Source: Symbiodinium natans (taxonomy: Eukaryota > Sar > Dinophyceae > Suessiales > Symbiodiniaceae). Taken from it: a stretch of DNA of 64,000 nt. The notes below the pieces were generated by a model. The model made no database searches, was not told the DNA's origin, and worked only from the letters and a program-made list of their open reading frames with translations. Of the stretch, positions 43,941 to 53,648 are shown piece by piece. The stretch lies in NCBI GenBank assembly GCA_905221605.1, contig CAJNDS010000338.1, positions 51,958-115,957 on the forward strand, read 5' to 3'. The position numbers and the translations under genes were made by a program. The number at the start of each line of letters is the position of its first letter. Position 1 is the first letter of the stretch.

Positions 43941-44001
43941 GCCGCTCGGTGGCGTACTCCTGTCGCTGGAGTTGATGCTGCCACAGATCTACACGTTTCA
44001 G
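43941..44001 (+). CDS. CLC exon g
   Basis: Acceptor CCACTTAG then GCCGCT, the same six bases that start the intron at 43430. Reads PLGGVLLSLELMLPQIYTFQ, the family PxGGVLFSLE. Donor TTTCAG then GTGCCT. Confidence 0.85.
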
Positions 44002-44318
44002 GTGCCTTCTTCAGGTTGTTGGGGTTGTGTAGTAGGGTTTAGGGTTTAGGGTTTAGGGTTTAGGGTTTAGGGTTTAGGGCTTGAGGGTCTAGGCCCTTCC
44101 TGAGATCGCCTCCCCGAAGCCCTCAACCCGAAACCCCTAAGCTCCGAGCCCGAAGCCCTAGGCTCCAAGCCCGAGGACCCGAATCTCTAACTCCAAACCC
44201 CTCTCTCGCCCCAAAGAAATTTTGGGGGTTTAGGGTTTTGGGTTTAGGGTTTAGGGTTTAGCCCTATACCCCAGACCCCATACCCTAAACCCCCTAAACC
44301 CTAAGCCCTAACCCCCAG

Positions 44319-44374
44319 ACGATGCAGGTCTACTGGGGATGCTTTGTGGCCGCCTTCTGCGGCGCCGTGTCCAC
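44319..44374 (+). CDS. CLC exon h
   Basis: Acceptor CCCCCAG. Reads TMQVYWGCFVAAFCGAVS plus two bases, the family W-x-x-F-x-A-A segment. Donor CCAC then GTGACC. The intron after it starts with TTTAGGG units and ends with about 230 bp of CCCTAAA. Confidence 0.8.
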
Positions 44375-44876
44375 GTGACCTCGGCGACAGGGTCTAGGTT
44401 TAGTTTTTAGGGTTTAGGGTGTAGGGTTTAGGGTTTAGGGTTTAGGGTTAGGGTTTAGGGTTTAGGGTTTGGGTTTAGGGTTTGGGGTTTAGGGTTTTGT
44501 GTTCTGGGTTTAGGGTTTAGGGTTTAGGGTTTAGGGATACTAGCATGCGATTTCCTTCGGGTTGAGGGGCTCTTAGGACTCTTAGGGTTTCGGGTTAAGG
44601 GTTTGGGGCTTCGGATCTGGGGTTTAGGGCCAGTAGCCCTAAACCCTAAACCCGAAACCCTAAACCCTAAACCCTAAACCCTAAACCCTAAACCCTAAAT
44701 CCTAGACCCTAAAACCCTAAACCCTAAACCCTAAACCCTAAACCCTAAACCCTAAACCCTAAAGCCAAAAGCCTAAACCCTAAACCCTAAACCCTAAACC
44801 CTAAACCCTAAACCCTAAACCCTAAACCCTAAACCCTAAACCCTAAACCCTAAACCCTAAACCCTAAACCCACAAG

Positions 44877-44960
44877 GTACCTGCTGAAGTCTTGGGCCTT
44901 TGGGCCCGACTACGCCCAGCTCTTAGACTCGGACGTGTCGCCGGACGAGGGCATGGTCAG
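44877..44960 (+). CDS. CLC exon i
   Basis: Acceptor CCCACAAG; joins exon h in phase. Reads YLLKSWAFGPDYAQLLDSDV then SPDEGMV, a loop with no strong family motif. Donor is GA (GGTCAG then GAGCTA), with AGGA shared with the acceptor at 46777. Confidence 0.7.
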
Positions 44961-45867
44961 GAGCTAGGGTTTAGGGTTTAGGGTTTAGGGTTTAGGGTTT
45001 AGGGTTTAGGGTTTAGGGTTTAGGGTTTAGGGTTTAGGGTTTAGGGTTTAGGGTTTAGGGATACTAGCCCTAAACCCTGTGGCCTTTGGTGAGGAGCTCG
45101 TGAACGGGAGTTTGGACATTTGGGGAGTTTGGGGAGTTTGTAGGTTTAGGACGTTTAGGGGGTTTAGGGTAGGTTTAGGGAGCTTGGGAGGTTTGGGGAG
45201 TTTACGGTCGGTTTAGGATGTTTAGGGAGGTTAGGGTATAGGTTAGGGGGTTTTAGGGAGTTCAGGGAGCTTGGGGAGTTTGTGTAGGGTTTCGGACGTT
45301 TAGGGAGTTTGGGAAGGGTTTAGGGAATTTAGGGAGTTTAGGGTTTGGGGCTTAGGGCTTAGGGCCTAGGGCTTGGGGCTTATGGATTAGGGCTTCGGGC
45401 CTAGGGCTTGGGGCTTAGGGATCAGGGCTCAGGGCTTAGGGCCTAGGGCCTAGGGCCTAGGGCTGAGGGATGAGGGATGGGGGAGGAGCTCGGTCGTTGG
45501 GCTTCTTGTTTGGCTTTTCGGGATGCTTGAAGGGCTGATTGGGTTGGGGCGGTTTCGAGTTTAGAGCTTCGGGTTTCGGGTTTGGGGTTTTGGGGTTTTC
45601 TTTTTTGCAGGGGGGGGGGGGGGGGTGGGTTTCGGGCGGCATTTCGTCTTTTGTTGGGAGGTCTTTTTGGGGCTTTGTCGTTTGCTCTGTCGGGCTTTCC
45701 ACCCTAAACCCGAAGCCCCTAAGCCCAAACTCTAAACTCTACAACACCAGGACCCTGGATTGGTCTTTGGAGTTTGGCTTTTTGGCTGTGGCCTTTGCCA
45801 GGTTTTTTTATAGGCGAAGCCCCAAACCCTGAATCTCAAGTCCGAAACACGGATTAGGGGACTTTAA

Positions 45868-45989
45868 TGGGAACCCCAAACAGGGCACCCCCAAGAATAT
45901 AGTAGGAGTATAAATAGGAATATACTTGGGTCCGTATATTCCCTTTATATTCCTACTCTATTCCTGAGGTTCCCTGTTTGGGGTTCCCA
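45868..45989. mobile_element. Foldback (MITE-like) element
   Basis: Arms TGGGAACCCCAAACAGGG and CCCTGTTTGGGGTTCCCA are perfect 18-bp inverted repeats; inside them ATAGTAGGAGTATAAATAGG-type sequence pairs with the TATATTCCTACTCTAT side. 122 bp, no ORF. Confidence 0.75.
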
Positions 45990-46075
45990 TCAGGATCCTT
46001 TTAGCGGATTTCGGGTTCAGGGTTTAGGGCTTAGGGTCTAGGGTTAGGGATACTAGCCCTAAACCCTAAACCCGA

Positions 46076-46170
46076 GTTTTTTCAAGGTTTTTCAAGGTTT
46101 TTCAAGGTTTTTCAAGGTTTTTCAGAGTTTTTCAGTGTTTTTCAAGGTTTTTCAATCTTTTTCAGGTTTT
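46076..46170. repeat. (TTTTTCAAGG)n decamer repeat
   Basis: Eight to nine copies, the later ones diverged (TTTTTCAGAG, TTTTTCAGTG). Within intron i-j of the CLC gene. Confidence 0.9.
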
Positions 46171-46777
46171 TAATTCAATTCTGATGAAGGGCCGCCCCCG
46201 CGACCTTTTCACAGCCTAGTTTTGGTCAAGGGGGGGTCGTATTTTTCAATTTTAAAGGCAAAATAGTCTTCGGAGACCCCCTCCCCTTGAGGGGGAAAGT
46301 TTGCCTCCAAAAACACCCCAAATGAGGGTGACCCCAGTGGGGCCGAGTCCCAGTTAAAAATGCGATTTTTCAGTACTGAAATCGACGGTTCTGGGTGGCT
46401 CTCGTCTTCTGGATTTTTGACCAAAACCGAGCCTTCACTGACAGGGGCTTCTAAACCGTAGGGTTTAGGGCCCTAAGAGCATAAAGGGCCTATTGTGGGC
46501 CTTAGATTAGATTTCGGGTTTTGGATGGGATCCAAAGGGTGGGTGGGTATATCTTCGATACCAGAGTAGCGAGCTTGACTAGTGAATGCTTGAACTGGAG
46601 ATGCTGAACCCTAAACCCTAAACCCTAAACCCTAAACCCTAAACCCGAAACCCGAAACCCGAAACCCGAAACCCTAAACCCTAAACCCTAAACCCTAAAC
46701 CCTAAACCCTAAACCCCTAAACCCCTAAACCCCTAAACCCCTAAACCCCTAAACCCTAAACCCTAAGAGTCAAGTAG

Positions 46778-46883
46778 GAACTACCCCCTGCACTGCGCCC
46801 TCTTCTGCCTCGTCATCGGGGCGGTGTTCGGGCTTCTGGGCGGCCTCTTCAACTTGCTGCACGACCCTCTGGGCTTCTTAAGG
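46778..46883 (+). CDS. CLC exon j
   Basis: Acceptor CAAGTAG. Reads NYPLHCALFCLVIGAVFGLL then GGLFNLLHDPLGFLR: a membrane helix matching the family GxxxGLLGALFN. It ends AGG before GTTTAGGG. Confidence 0.8.
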
Positions 46884-47578
46884 GTTTAGGGTTTAGGGTT
46901 TAGGGTTTGAGGGTTTAGGGTTAAGGGTTTAGGGTTTCGGGTTCAGGGTTTAGGGTTTCGGGTTTAGGGTTTAGGCTTCGAAGGGTTTAGGGTGGAGGCA
47001 TTCAGGGTTTCGGGTTTAGGGATTCAGGGTTTAGGGTCCCCAACCACCCCCCCCCCCGCCCCCGCCCCCCTTTACCCAAAATCAGGCCCAAACAAGATCG
47101 GAGTAGGGATTTTGTGTTGGGGCCTTCCCACACAACTTTTGCAGTCCATAGACCCAAATTGCCCCAATATGGCCCCGAAACCCTAAACCCCAAACCCTTC
47201 CCCCGCTTCCCCTGCCAACTCAATATGCAGCTTTCCCAATTCGGCTACCCTTTTTGCTGTTTTGGGGCGTTCCCACACGAAGTACGGGAGTAACTTTAAG
47301 GGGTCCCTTATAACCCACCGTGCTCACTAGTTCTTAGCAGGGAGTTCTTGATTCAGGTACCTTACTGTATATCCCTCGTATACAGAGACCCCAAGAATCA
47401 GGGTTTAGGGTTTAGGGGTTTTAGGGTTTAGGGTTTAGGGTTTAAGGTTTAGGGTTTAGGGTTTCGTGTCTAGACCCACCGAAACAGCCGAAGCCCTAAT
47501 TCCCTGAGCCCAAAAACACCAACCCTGGACGCCCTTAACCTCAAAGAAAGCAGAAGAATCAGGGCTCCTTAACAACCG

Positions 47579-47632
<54 letters not shown>

Positions 47633-49475
47633 AAAGCGAGATAGAGAGAGAGAGAGAGAGAGTGAGCCCGAAACCCCAAAATGTGGAAAGAGCAACCTTA
47701 AACCTCAAACCCTGCACCCCTAAACCCTAAACCCCAAACCCTAAACCCTAAACCCTGCACCCTAAACCCCGACATCTTGAGCCAGGACCGAATGGCCCGG
47801 GCGTCCTCCAGGTTCTGCCAAGGGCCCGGAGCCATCTGCGGCTTCCGATGGCGCGACCTGGCCATGGTGCCCTCGGCAAGTTGTCGGGGTTTGGGGGGTT
47901 GGTTAGGAGGGTCGTTTAGGGTCGTTTAGGGTGGTTTTTAGGGTTGTTTTAGGGTTGTCTAGGGTTGTTTGGGGTTGGTTAGGGTTTAGGGTTTAGGGTT
48001 TCGGGTTCAGGCTTTAGGGTTTAGGGTTGAGGCAGTTTATGCAGTTTGGGGGTGGCGAGGCAGTGGTTTTCAGGATCTGCTTTGGGTTGAGTAGGGGGCG
48101 GTGGGGGTATAGACCGAGGAGGGCCCTTATGGGCGTCGATTTTGGGAATGTCAAGGTGTAGATTTTCCGCTTTGGTCTTAGGGTCTTGGCTTCCTTTAGT
48201 TCACGCAATCAACTTCGAAGCCCCCCCGCCAACCCCCTGCCCCCCCTCCCCTTCCCCGAAGCCTTCTCCGAAAAACTTATACCCCGAGGCCCAAGGTCCC
48301 AAACCCCCAAAACCGTGGTGCAATGGAAATCCTGACATATTCCTTCGCATATAGGGACCCGAAAAGGGATCCTAATTTAGAGAACTACCCAAATATCAAT
48401 GAACCCCCAAACCCTAAACCCACAAGCCTTGTCGAGACAGCTTTGGATGTTGTCTAGGAAGGGCCCTGGCGCATTTTGTATTCCTCCTTCGTTCGATTCA
48501 AGAGGATTTCATGTAGGAATATGTTGTGAGATGGCTTTAGAGGCCAGGGGTCTCAAGAATTGCGCTGAACCCTAAACCATACACCCCAAACCCCACGAAC
48601 AGTGGAGTGGCCAGGTCATGATGGTGGCGGCACTGTAGCCTGACCCAAGCGAGTGTGCAGGGTTTGGCGGTTTAGGGTTCGCTGGGCCGTTTGTGCGTTG
48701 GGGTAAATGTTGTGTTGCCCTTCCTTCATTAAACGGGAGCACATTCTTGAATCGTTTTCAGAGGGTTTAAAGGACAACTCAGTTGGTATAGGGAATTGGG
48801 TTAGGGTAGGCTTTGGGGTTTTGTGGTAGGGCTTTGGGGTTTTGCAGGTTTAGGGTCTGGGGGGCTGAATGGCTGGTGGCTTTTGTTTGGGAGGTTCTTC
48901 AGGCTTGAACCCCTAACCTCCATACCCTACAGCCTACATCTTAGTAGTAGAGTAGGTAACCTTTAACCTTTTTGGGTTACTATATTCCCCTTAGAATCCC
49001 AAAGGTTAACCTTTAAAACCCCTAGGTACTGGACAACTAAGACATCCCTGCGGCCTAGAGCTCCTAGAGCCGAACCCCCTGAGCCCCTTGAAACCCGGAA
49101 AGCCGCTAAATAACCCTCTGAAAGAACTCGATCCCCCTTTTGAAACCCCAAACCCTAAACCCCCAAACCCCAAACCCTAAACCCCAAGCCCCAAACCCTA
49201 AGCCCCAAACCCCAAACCCCAAGCCCTAAGCCCCAAGCCCCAAACCCCAAACCCTAAACCCTACACCCTAAACCCCCAAACCCCAATCCCTAAACCCCAA
49301 ACCCTAAACCCTATACCCTAAATCCTAAACCCTAGACCAGGAACTCCTCTCTCACCTGGCAACTCGAGCTGCTCCGTGGGCAGCAGCAGCCTCCCCTTCT
49401 GAACGCGCTGTTCAGCAAAGGTGCCTGGAAGGGGTTCTTAAGGGGTGGGGTTCAAGGGGGGTCTAGGGTTTAGGG
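46884..49475. repeat. Heptamer mosaic between CLC exon j and the LTR element
   Basis: G-rich 46884-47040 (starts GTTTAGGG at the exon j donor), 47400-47465, 47885-48045; C-rich 47700-47768 and 49144-49335; (GA)n 47579-47662. 47050-47390, 48050-48410 and 48480-49140 are plain with no gene recognised. A short G-rich remnant (TCTAGGGTTTAGGG) directly abuts the 5' LTR. Confidence 0.88.
47774..47884 (+). CDS. Putative exon, strand uncertain
   Basis: The + frame reads DILSQDRMARASSRFCQGPG then AICGFRWRDLAMVPSA; the minus frame reads an equally plausible peptide with a GTTTAGGG donor. CCCTAAA left, TTTGGGG right. It could be a CLC exon after exon j, but no motif proves it. Confidence 0.3.
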
Positions 49476-49762
49476 TGCGGAGCTGCAACTGGTATTGTAG
49501 AAAGGAGTTAGTGTTGGGGGTTGGAAGGGTCAATGAACCCGGAAATCTTGTATGGCTCAAGATGGCCACGAGCCGTCAGCTTTTGTTGAAAAAGTACGTA
49601 CGCCTGGGGTTGGGTTTAACGGGTTGGAGTAGTCCCGTCCCTTCTCCCTTATCCTGTCCCCTTAGGGGTGGGTGTTCTTGTTTCTGGTTCGATCTGGGAA
49701 ATCCATATAGGCGACTGTTGAGGGTTGGTTTCTTTCCCTGTTCCCTTTCGGTTGCCCCCGCA
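49476..49762 (+). repeat. 5' long terminal repeat
   Basis: TGCGGAGCTGCAACTGG start, GCCCCCGCA end. Matches 58031-58315 base for base over 285 bp. A CATATAGG stretch at 49703-49710 is a possible core promoter element, and TGGCTCAAG then ATG occurs at 49553-49564. The U3/R/U5 limits are unknown. Confidence 0.93.
49553..49561 (+). other. Spliced-leader 3' end-like motif in LTR
   Basis: TGGCTCAAG equals the last nine bases of the dinoflagellate spliced leader and is followed directly by ATGG. Also present in the 3' LTR at 58108-58116. A nine-base match may be chance. Confidence 0.35.
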
Positions 49763-49774
49763 GGTTATGAGCCC
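49763..49774 (+). promoter_or_regulatory. Primer binding site, initiator tRNA-Met anticodon type
   Basis: GGTTATGAGCCC starts immediately after the 5' LTR. Its complement, GGGCTCATAACC, is the anticodon stem-loop of yeast-type initiator tRNA-Met (CAT anticodon inside). Copia and Ty5 are known to prime from this part of the tRNA and not from its 3' CCA end. This places the element's replication with that Pseudoviridae-like group. Confidence 0.8.
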
Positions 49775-49829
49775 AAGTTAGGTTCCCTGCGGTTGAGTGT
49801 TGTCTTAAGATCTTTGGGATCAAGAAGCA

Positions 49830-52800
49830 ATGCCTTCTCCCAAGCGATGGCTCCAACCTTCCTCAGATGGTGGACAGAATGGTGGAGCTGGAAATGGTGC
49901 AGCTGAGTCTCTGGGTGAAAGGGCGGTGCTGGAAGAGGTGATGCCTGGCGCTGAAGAACATCTGGAAGAAGCCTTGGTTGCAGAAGACCCCAATGTGGGT
50001 ATGAATCCCAATGTGGATATGGTTAGCAATGCTGAAGCGGAAGGACGTGCTGTCTCTGTATCGCCAAAGCCTGGTGAAAAAAGGAACTGGGACGCGACTG
50101 GTGGTATAGATCGTGAAATGGAGGTGACTGTTTTACGCGTGTTGCAAAAACATGGGTATCAGCCGTCGACTTCGACTTCGGGCCGTATGGTAGACCAAGG
50201 GTCTCAGACCGATCTGATTGGAGAAGTGCTGCAAGCGGCCAGGAGGCCTCTGAACAAGATTAAAGGGGATCCCTCTTCGAGTTCCCAAGGTGGTGGAAGC
50301 GGTTACGAACAGAAGGGTGCGGACAGCTTTGAAGCTGCACCAGCTGCTGAATACGCCATGGGGGAGGAGGAGATCTTACAGATGGAGGCTGAAAGGTTGC
50401 GCCAGTTGTCAGAAGAAGAGGATGAGATGCGTCAAGTCTCTGAAAGGGATGGTTTTCGGAAAGATGAGCATCTGATCAAAGCGTGCGATGGGACAACGTG
50501 GGAATGGCACCTCCATGAAGATGGGAGACAATATTACTACTGCCTGGATACGCAGGAAAGCAAGTGGACGTTGCCGGTTGTAGGTGAAAAGATGAAGAGT
50601 GACGAGGTGGTTGGGTCTCCTTCGGGCAATGAGCTGGAAATGGAGGCTGCACTGGGTTCTTCATCCTCTACTCCGACGCCTGAGTCTACGAGGGCATTCC
50701 AGGGTAGTGTAAATAGTGTAGGTGAAAAAGATTTTTCCTCTACTATCAGGGATAGCGGTCTTAGGGCTGGTGGGGACGCCCCGACCTCGGGTCCTCCTGA
50801 TGAGGAGGGGATTCCTGGAAACCGAGCAGACATCGCTGGAGCTCAACATCTGGATCGGGAAGAAATGGAAGCGCTTTCTGAGGGTGTGGCAGCGGTGGAA
50901 TCGGTGGGTCCAGAAGAAAAAATGCCCAATGTGGAGATCGGCACTGTGTCGGCTGCAGAAGAGAGAGTGGTGGATGTGGTACCTGTCGTTCAGGAAGGTG
51001 GTCCTGGAGATTTGGAAGACGGAGGGAAAAAGTTGTGTGCTACGACTGAGGAGGTCTCTTCGTTTGGTGCCAAGAATCCTGCCGTTCAAAGGAAAAAAGA
51101 GGCTTCTGGAATAGCTGGAGACACGGAAGATCTGAAAGATGAGGCCTGGAGCGCCAATGATGCGCGGGTCAATGCGCCAGATAGTACCTGGAGTGCGAAA
51201 GAAGCACGGGTTGAGGTGCATATGGTGTCACGTTCCACGGGCGACTGCAACAATGGGGCGCAGGTCTCCGCAGCAGCTGATGATGGAGGTTCACAGGTGG
51301 ACGCACTGGTGCAACCTGAAGTTAGCTGCGAGGAACGAAATAGCAAGGGCTACACCGGAGCCGATGAGGCAGCTGTGGTCAATGATGGTGGCAATTCTCC
51401 TTTGGAAACCATGGAACCAAAGGAGCCTGCGGTGGAAGAAAATGTACCTGCCGTGGATGATCAATTCAATAGCCCTGCAGTGGAAGAAAATTTGCCTGCT
51501 GCAGAAGGTGAGACAAAAGACTCCAATGATGGGTCCACTCCCATGAAGGGAGAAGTGTTGCCGTCTGGAAGTTCGCCGGAAGTCGACACCGAGCGAACTG
51601 CAGCAGATGAGGCAAGGCCATTGGCTGGAAAAAAGGAAGGTCCTGAGCCCCTGGAGCACAAGATGGATGATCTTGTGGGACTCGTGCAGGAGCCGGACGA
51701 GCAGTGTGACCCAAAGGTGAAGACAAAGGATGCGCCAGGAGCCGATGATACAGAGATGGTTTCTGAAGAGCATGCAAAGAAAGTGCCCCGAGCGGGAGCC
51801 TTGGAATCACCTGGGGAACATTGCTACCAAGAGGGAGATGAGATCATGGGTCTAGTGCGCTGCATCAATGGGTATGGAGCCTTTTTGGACCATGGTGATG
51901 TGAATGTATTGATTCCTGCAGAAGGGAACAGCGCACATCAGTTCAAATTTGGTGATACTGTCAATGGAACAGTGAAGCGAGTGGAAGATGATGGTACCAT
52001 AATCTTGGACACCTTTCTGGTTTTGGAAGAGGACGAGGAGGACTCTTCTTCGACGCTGCGTAAATGGAAACCCAGCGGCTGGAGTACGTGGTGGACAGAT
52101 TCATGGTATGCTGGTCAATGGTACCAAGATTCCGGCAGTCAATGGGACTGGAAACGGGAGGAAGAGCAATCCGATGGAAGGGTTGCTGATCAAGAGTTAT
52201 CCTCAGAAGAACAAGAGGAAAGGCAACTTTATGGAGAAAAGATCTATAAAGCTCTTCTTGAGGATGGAAACGCTGATAAGGCCTATGTTGGCAAAATCAC
52301 TGGGATGCTGTTGGGTCGCCCAATGGAAGAGCTACAGGAGTGTGTGGCAGATCATGCATTCCTCAATGCGGAAGCTCGGCGCGCGTATGGCATCTTGCAA
52401 AGTGATGGTTGGAAGCCTGATGGTACAGAAAGCACAGGCTTGGGAAAGCTAACCACTTTTTCCCGAAAACAGTACCACAACGCGCTTTTCGAACTGGCAT
52501 GCAGAAAAAGGAGATTTACTCGACCAGTTGTGGGTGAAGCGGTGGCAACGGTGCTGAGTCAAGGGGAAGATGAACTTTGGAACGCGCTTTGGTTGGACAC
52601 CAAGCGATTTTTGCAGGAGCTTGATGGTGCAGTGGAATCCATGAGCAAAAGGGAGAACAAGCCAATGGAAGCCTACATGGATCCTGACCAGTATAAAAAG
52701 GCTTACATGACTCCACAGACTGTGTCACCTGGATACAGCAAGCTGTGCAAGTTCTTCAAGAAGGGAAGGTGTCGCAATGGTGATGGGTGTCCCTATGAGC

Positions 52801-53648
52801 ATCGTCGTTATGGTGAAGGTTGGCCAGAAGGAGGATCAACTGAGCCAAAGAACAGCCAAGAAGCTGGAGATGAGGATGGGAACATCGGTGACCCTCCCAC
52901 AGAGGAAGGTACAGTGGATGAGGCACAGCAGGAGCGGGAGGATTTAGCCTTCCGGGCCAAGTACAATTTTGGCAAAGGTGCATCAAAGGGTGAACCTACG
53001 TCGGGTGAGCCAAAAGGTCGTCTGTGTCTGTATTACAATCAAGGTGGTTGTAAATATGGGACTACATGCAGGTATCTTCACAACGATGACATAGCATTGG
53101 AAGGGACTTGGGAGCCCGGCAAATCTTGGGACAATGCTTCCAGGAAGGCACTAAGGGACGCGGGGTTCCATCATTGCTGCTTCGACTACTACCTCAAAGG
53201 GAGATGTCGCGTGCGATTTGGCTGCAAGTACTCTCACGAAGAAATGTCTGAAGACCGGCTGGCCCAATTGAAGCATCTGGTGAATGTGGCGAACCATGTG
53301 TCATTTCAAAGGGGAAGAGGATTGGAGATTCCCGACAGGAACGCCTTTCAACCACCGGTAAGTGGGGGAGCAGAATCTTCGTCCTCCTCGGCACCAAAAG
53401 CGCTGCAAATGACCAATGTGTCGCAAAAAGAAGGTGAAAAGGGTATTCTGGATGAAGCAGAAGCTGATGAACAAAAGAATTCGGTGGCTGAATCCACTGG
53501 TACTCGGCTTCAAAATCCAGAGGAGCCAATTGAAAATTGGATGGCTCGCAACGAACACCTTTGGGTGTATACCCCTCATGTAAGTGAGGTGATGATTACA
53601 CTACGTGTCGGACTTGCAAGAGTTCATCTTTGTGGAAGATTTGGTTGA
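49830..53648 (+). CDS. LTR element ORF1: WW, S1-like and CCCH zinc-finger protein
   Basis: 1272 codons from the first ATG after the LTR (GAAGCAATGCC). A WW domain at residues 224-249 (WEWHLHEDGRQYYYCLDTQE, second Trp at 246, Pro at 249). Residues 250-660 are low-complexity and acidic with repeats such as PAVEEN. An S1-like RNA-binding fold at about 669-727 (GLVRCINGYGAFLDHGDVNV). Three CCCH fingers: C973-x7-C981-x5-C987-x3-H991, C1066-x7-C1074-x5-C1080-x3-H1084, C1117-x8-C1126-x5-C1132-x3-H1136. WW binds proline-rich peptides; S1 and CCCH bind RNA. By position it takes the place of Gag, and RNA packaging is a reasonable inference, but no capsid fold or CCHC knuckle is visible. Confidence 0.85.
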   Translation: MPSPKRWLQPSSDGGQNGGAGNGAAESLGERAVLEEVMPGAEEHLEEALVAEDPNVGMNPNVDMVSNAEAEGRAVSVSPKPGEKRNWDATGGIDREMEVTVLRVLQKHGYQPSTSTSGRMVDQGSQTDLIGEVLQAARRPLNKIKGDPSSSSQGGGSGYEQKGADSFEAAPAAEYAMGEEEILQMEAERLRQLSEEEDEMRQVSERDGFRKDEHLIKACDGTTWEWHLHEDGRQYYYCLDTQESKWTLPVVGEKMKSDEVVGSPSGNELEMEAALGSSSSTPTPESTRAFQGSVNSVGEKDFSSTIRDSGLRAGGDAPTSGPPDEEGIPGNRADIAGAQHLDREEMEALSEGVAAVESVGPEEKMPNVEIGTVSAAEERVVDVVPVVQEGGPGDLEDGGKKLCATTEEVSSFGAKNPAVQRKKEASGIAGDTEDLKDEAWSANDARVNAPDSTWSAKEARVEVHMVSRSTGDCNNGAQVSAAADDGGSQVDALVQPEVSCEERNSKGYTGADEAAVVNDGGNSPLETMEPKEPAVEENVPAVDDQFNSPAVEENLPAAEGETKDSNDGSTPMKGEVLPSGSSPEVDTERTAADEARPLAGKKEGPEPLEHKMDDLVGLVQEPDEQCDPKVKTKDAPGADDTEMVSEEHAKKVPRAGALESPGEHCYQEGDEIMGLVRCINGYGAFLDHGDVNVLIPAEGNSAHQFKFGDTVNGTVKRVEDDGTIILDTFLVLEEDEEDSSSTLRKWKPSGWSTWWTDSWYAGQWYQDSGSQWDWKREEEQSDGRVADQELSSEEQEERQLYGEKIYKALLEDGNADKAYVGKITGMLLGRPMEELQECVADHAFLNAEARRAYGILQSDGWKPDGTESTGLGKLTTFSRKQYHNALFELACRKRRFTRPVVGEAVATVLSQGEDELWNALWLDTKRFLQELDGAVESMSKRENKPMEAYMDPDQYKKAYMTPQTVSPGYSKLCKFFKKGRCRNGDGCPYEHRRYGEGWPEGGSTEPKNSQEAGDEDGNIGDPPTEEGTVDEAQQEREDLAFRAKYNFGKGASKGEPTSGEPKGRLCLYYNQGGCKYGTTCRYLHNDDIALEGTWEPGKSWDNASRKALRDAGFHHCCFDYYLKGRCRVRFGCKYSHEEMSEDRLAQLKHLVNVANHVSFQRGRGLEIPDRNAFQPPVSGGAESSSSSAPKALQMTNVSQKEGEKGILDEAEADEQKNSVAESTGTRLQNPEEPIENWMARNEHLWVYTPHVSEVMITLRVGLARVHLCGRFG

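Larger units (their letters stand above)
42877..46777. repeat. CLC introns e-f to i-j
   Basis: e-f: G-rich 43020-43080, C-rich 43220-43330. f-g: a tandem of about 55 bp (CTGTAAACCCTTAAAACCCT) 43460-43550 and plain sequence, short C-rich end. g-h: G-rich 44035-44095 and 44220-44265, C-rich 44275-44315. h-i: G-rich 44395-44535, C-rich 44636-44870. i-j: G-rich 44965-45065 then degenerate to 45460, a G run at 45610-45625, the foldback at 45868-45989, TTTTTCAAGG decamers at 46076-46170, C-rich 46604-46768. Confidence 0.88.

Noticed and set aside
44877-44967. Terminal exon with TAG at 44965
   Set aside because: The GA donor at 44961 joins exon j in phase and continues the CLC alignment; the TAG is intronic TTTAGGG-edge sequence.
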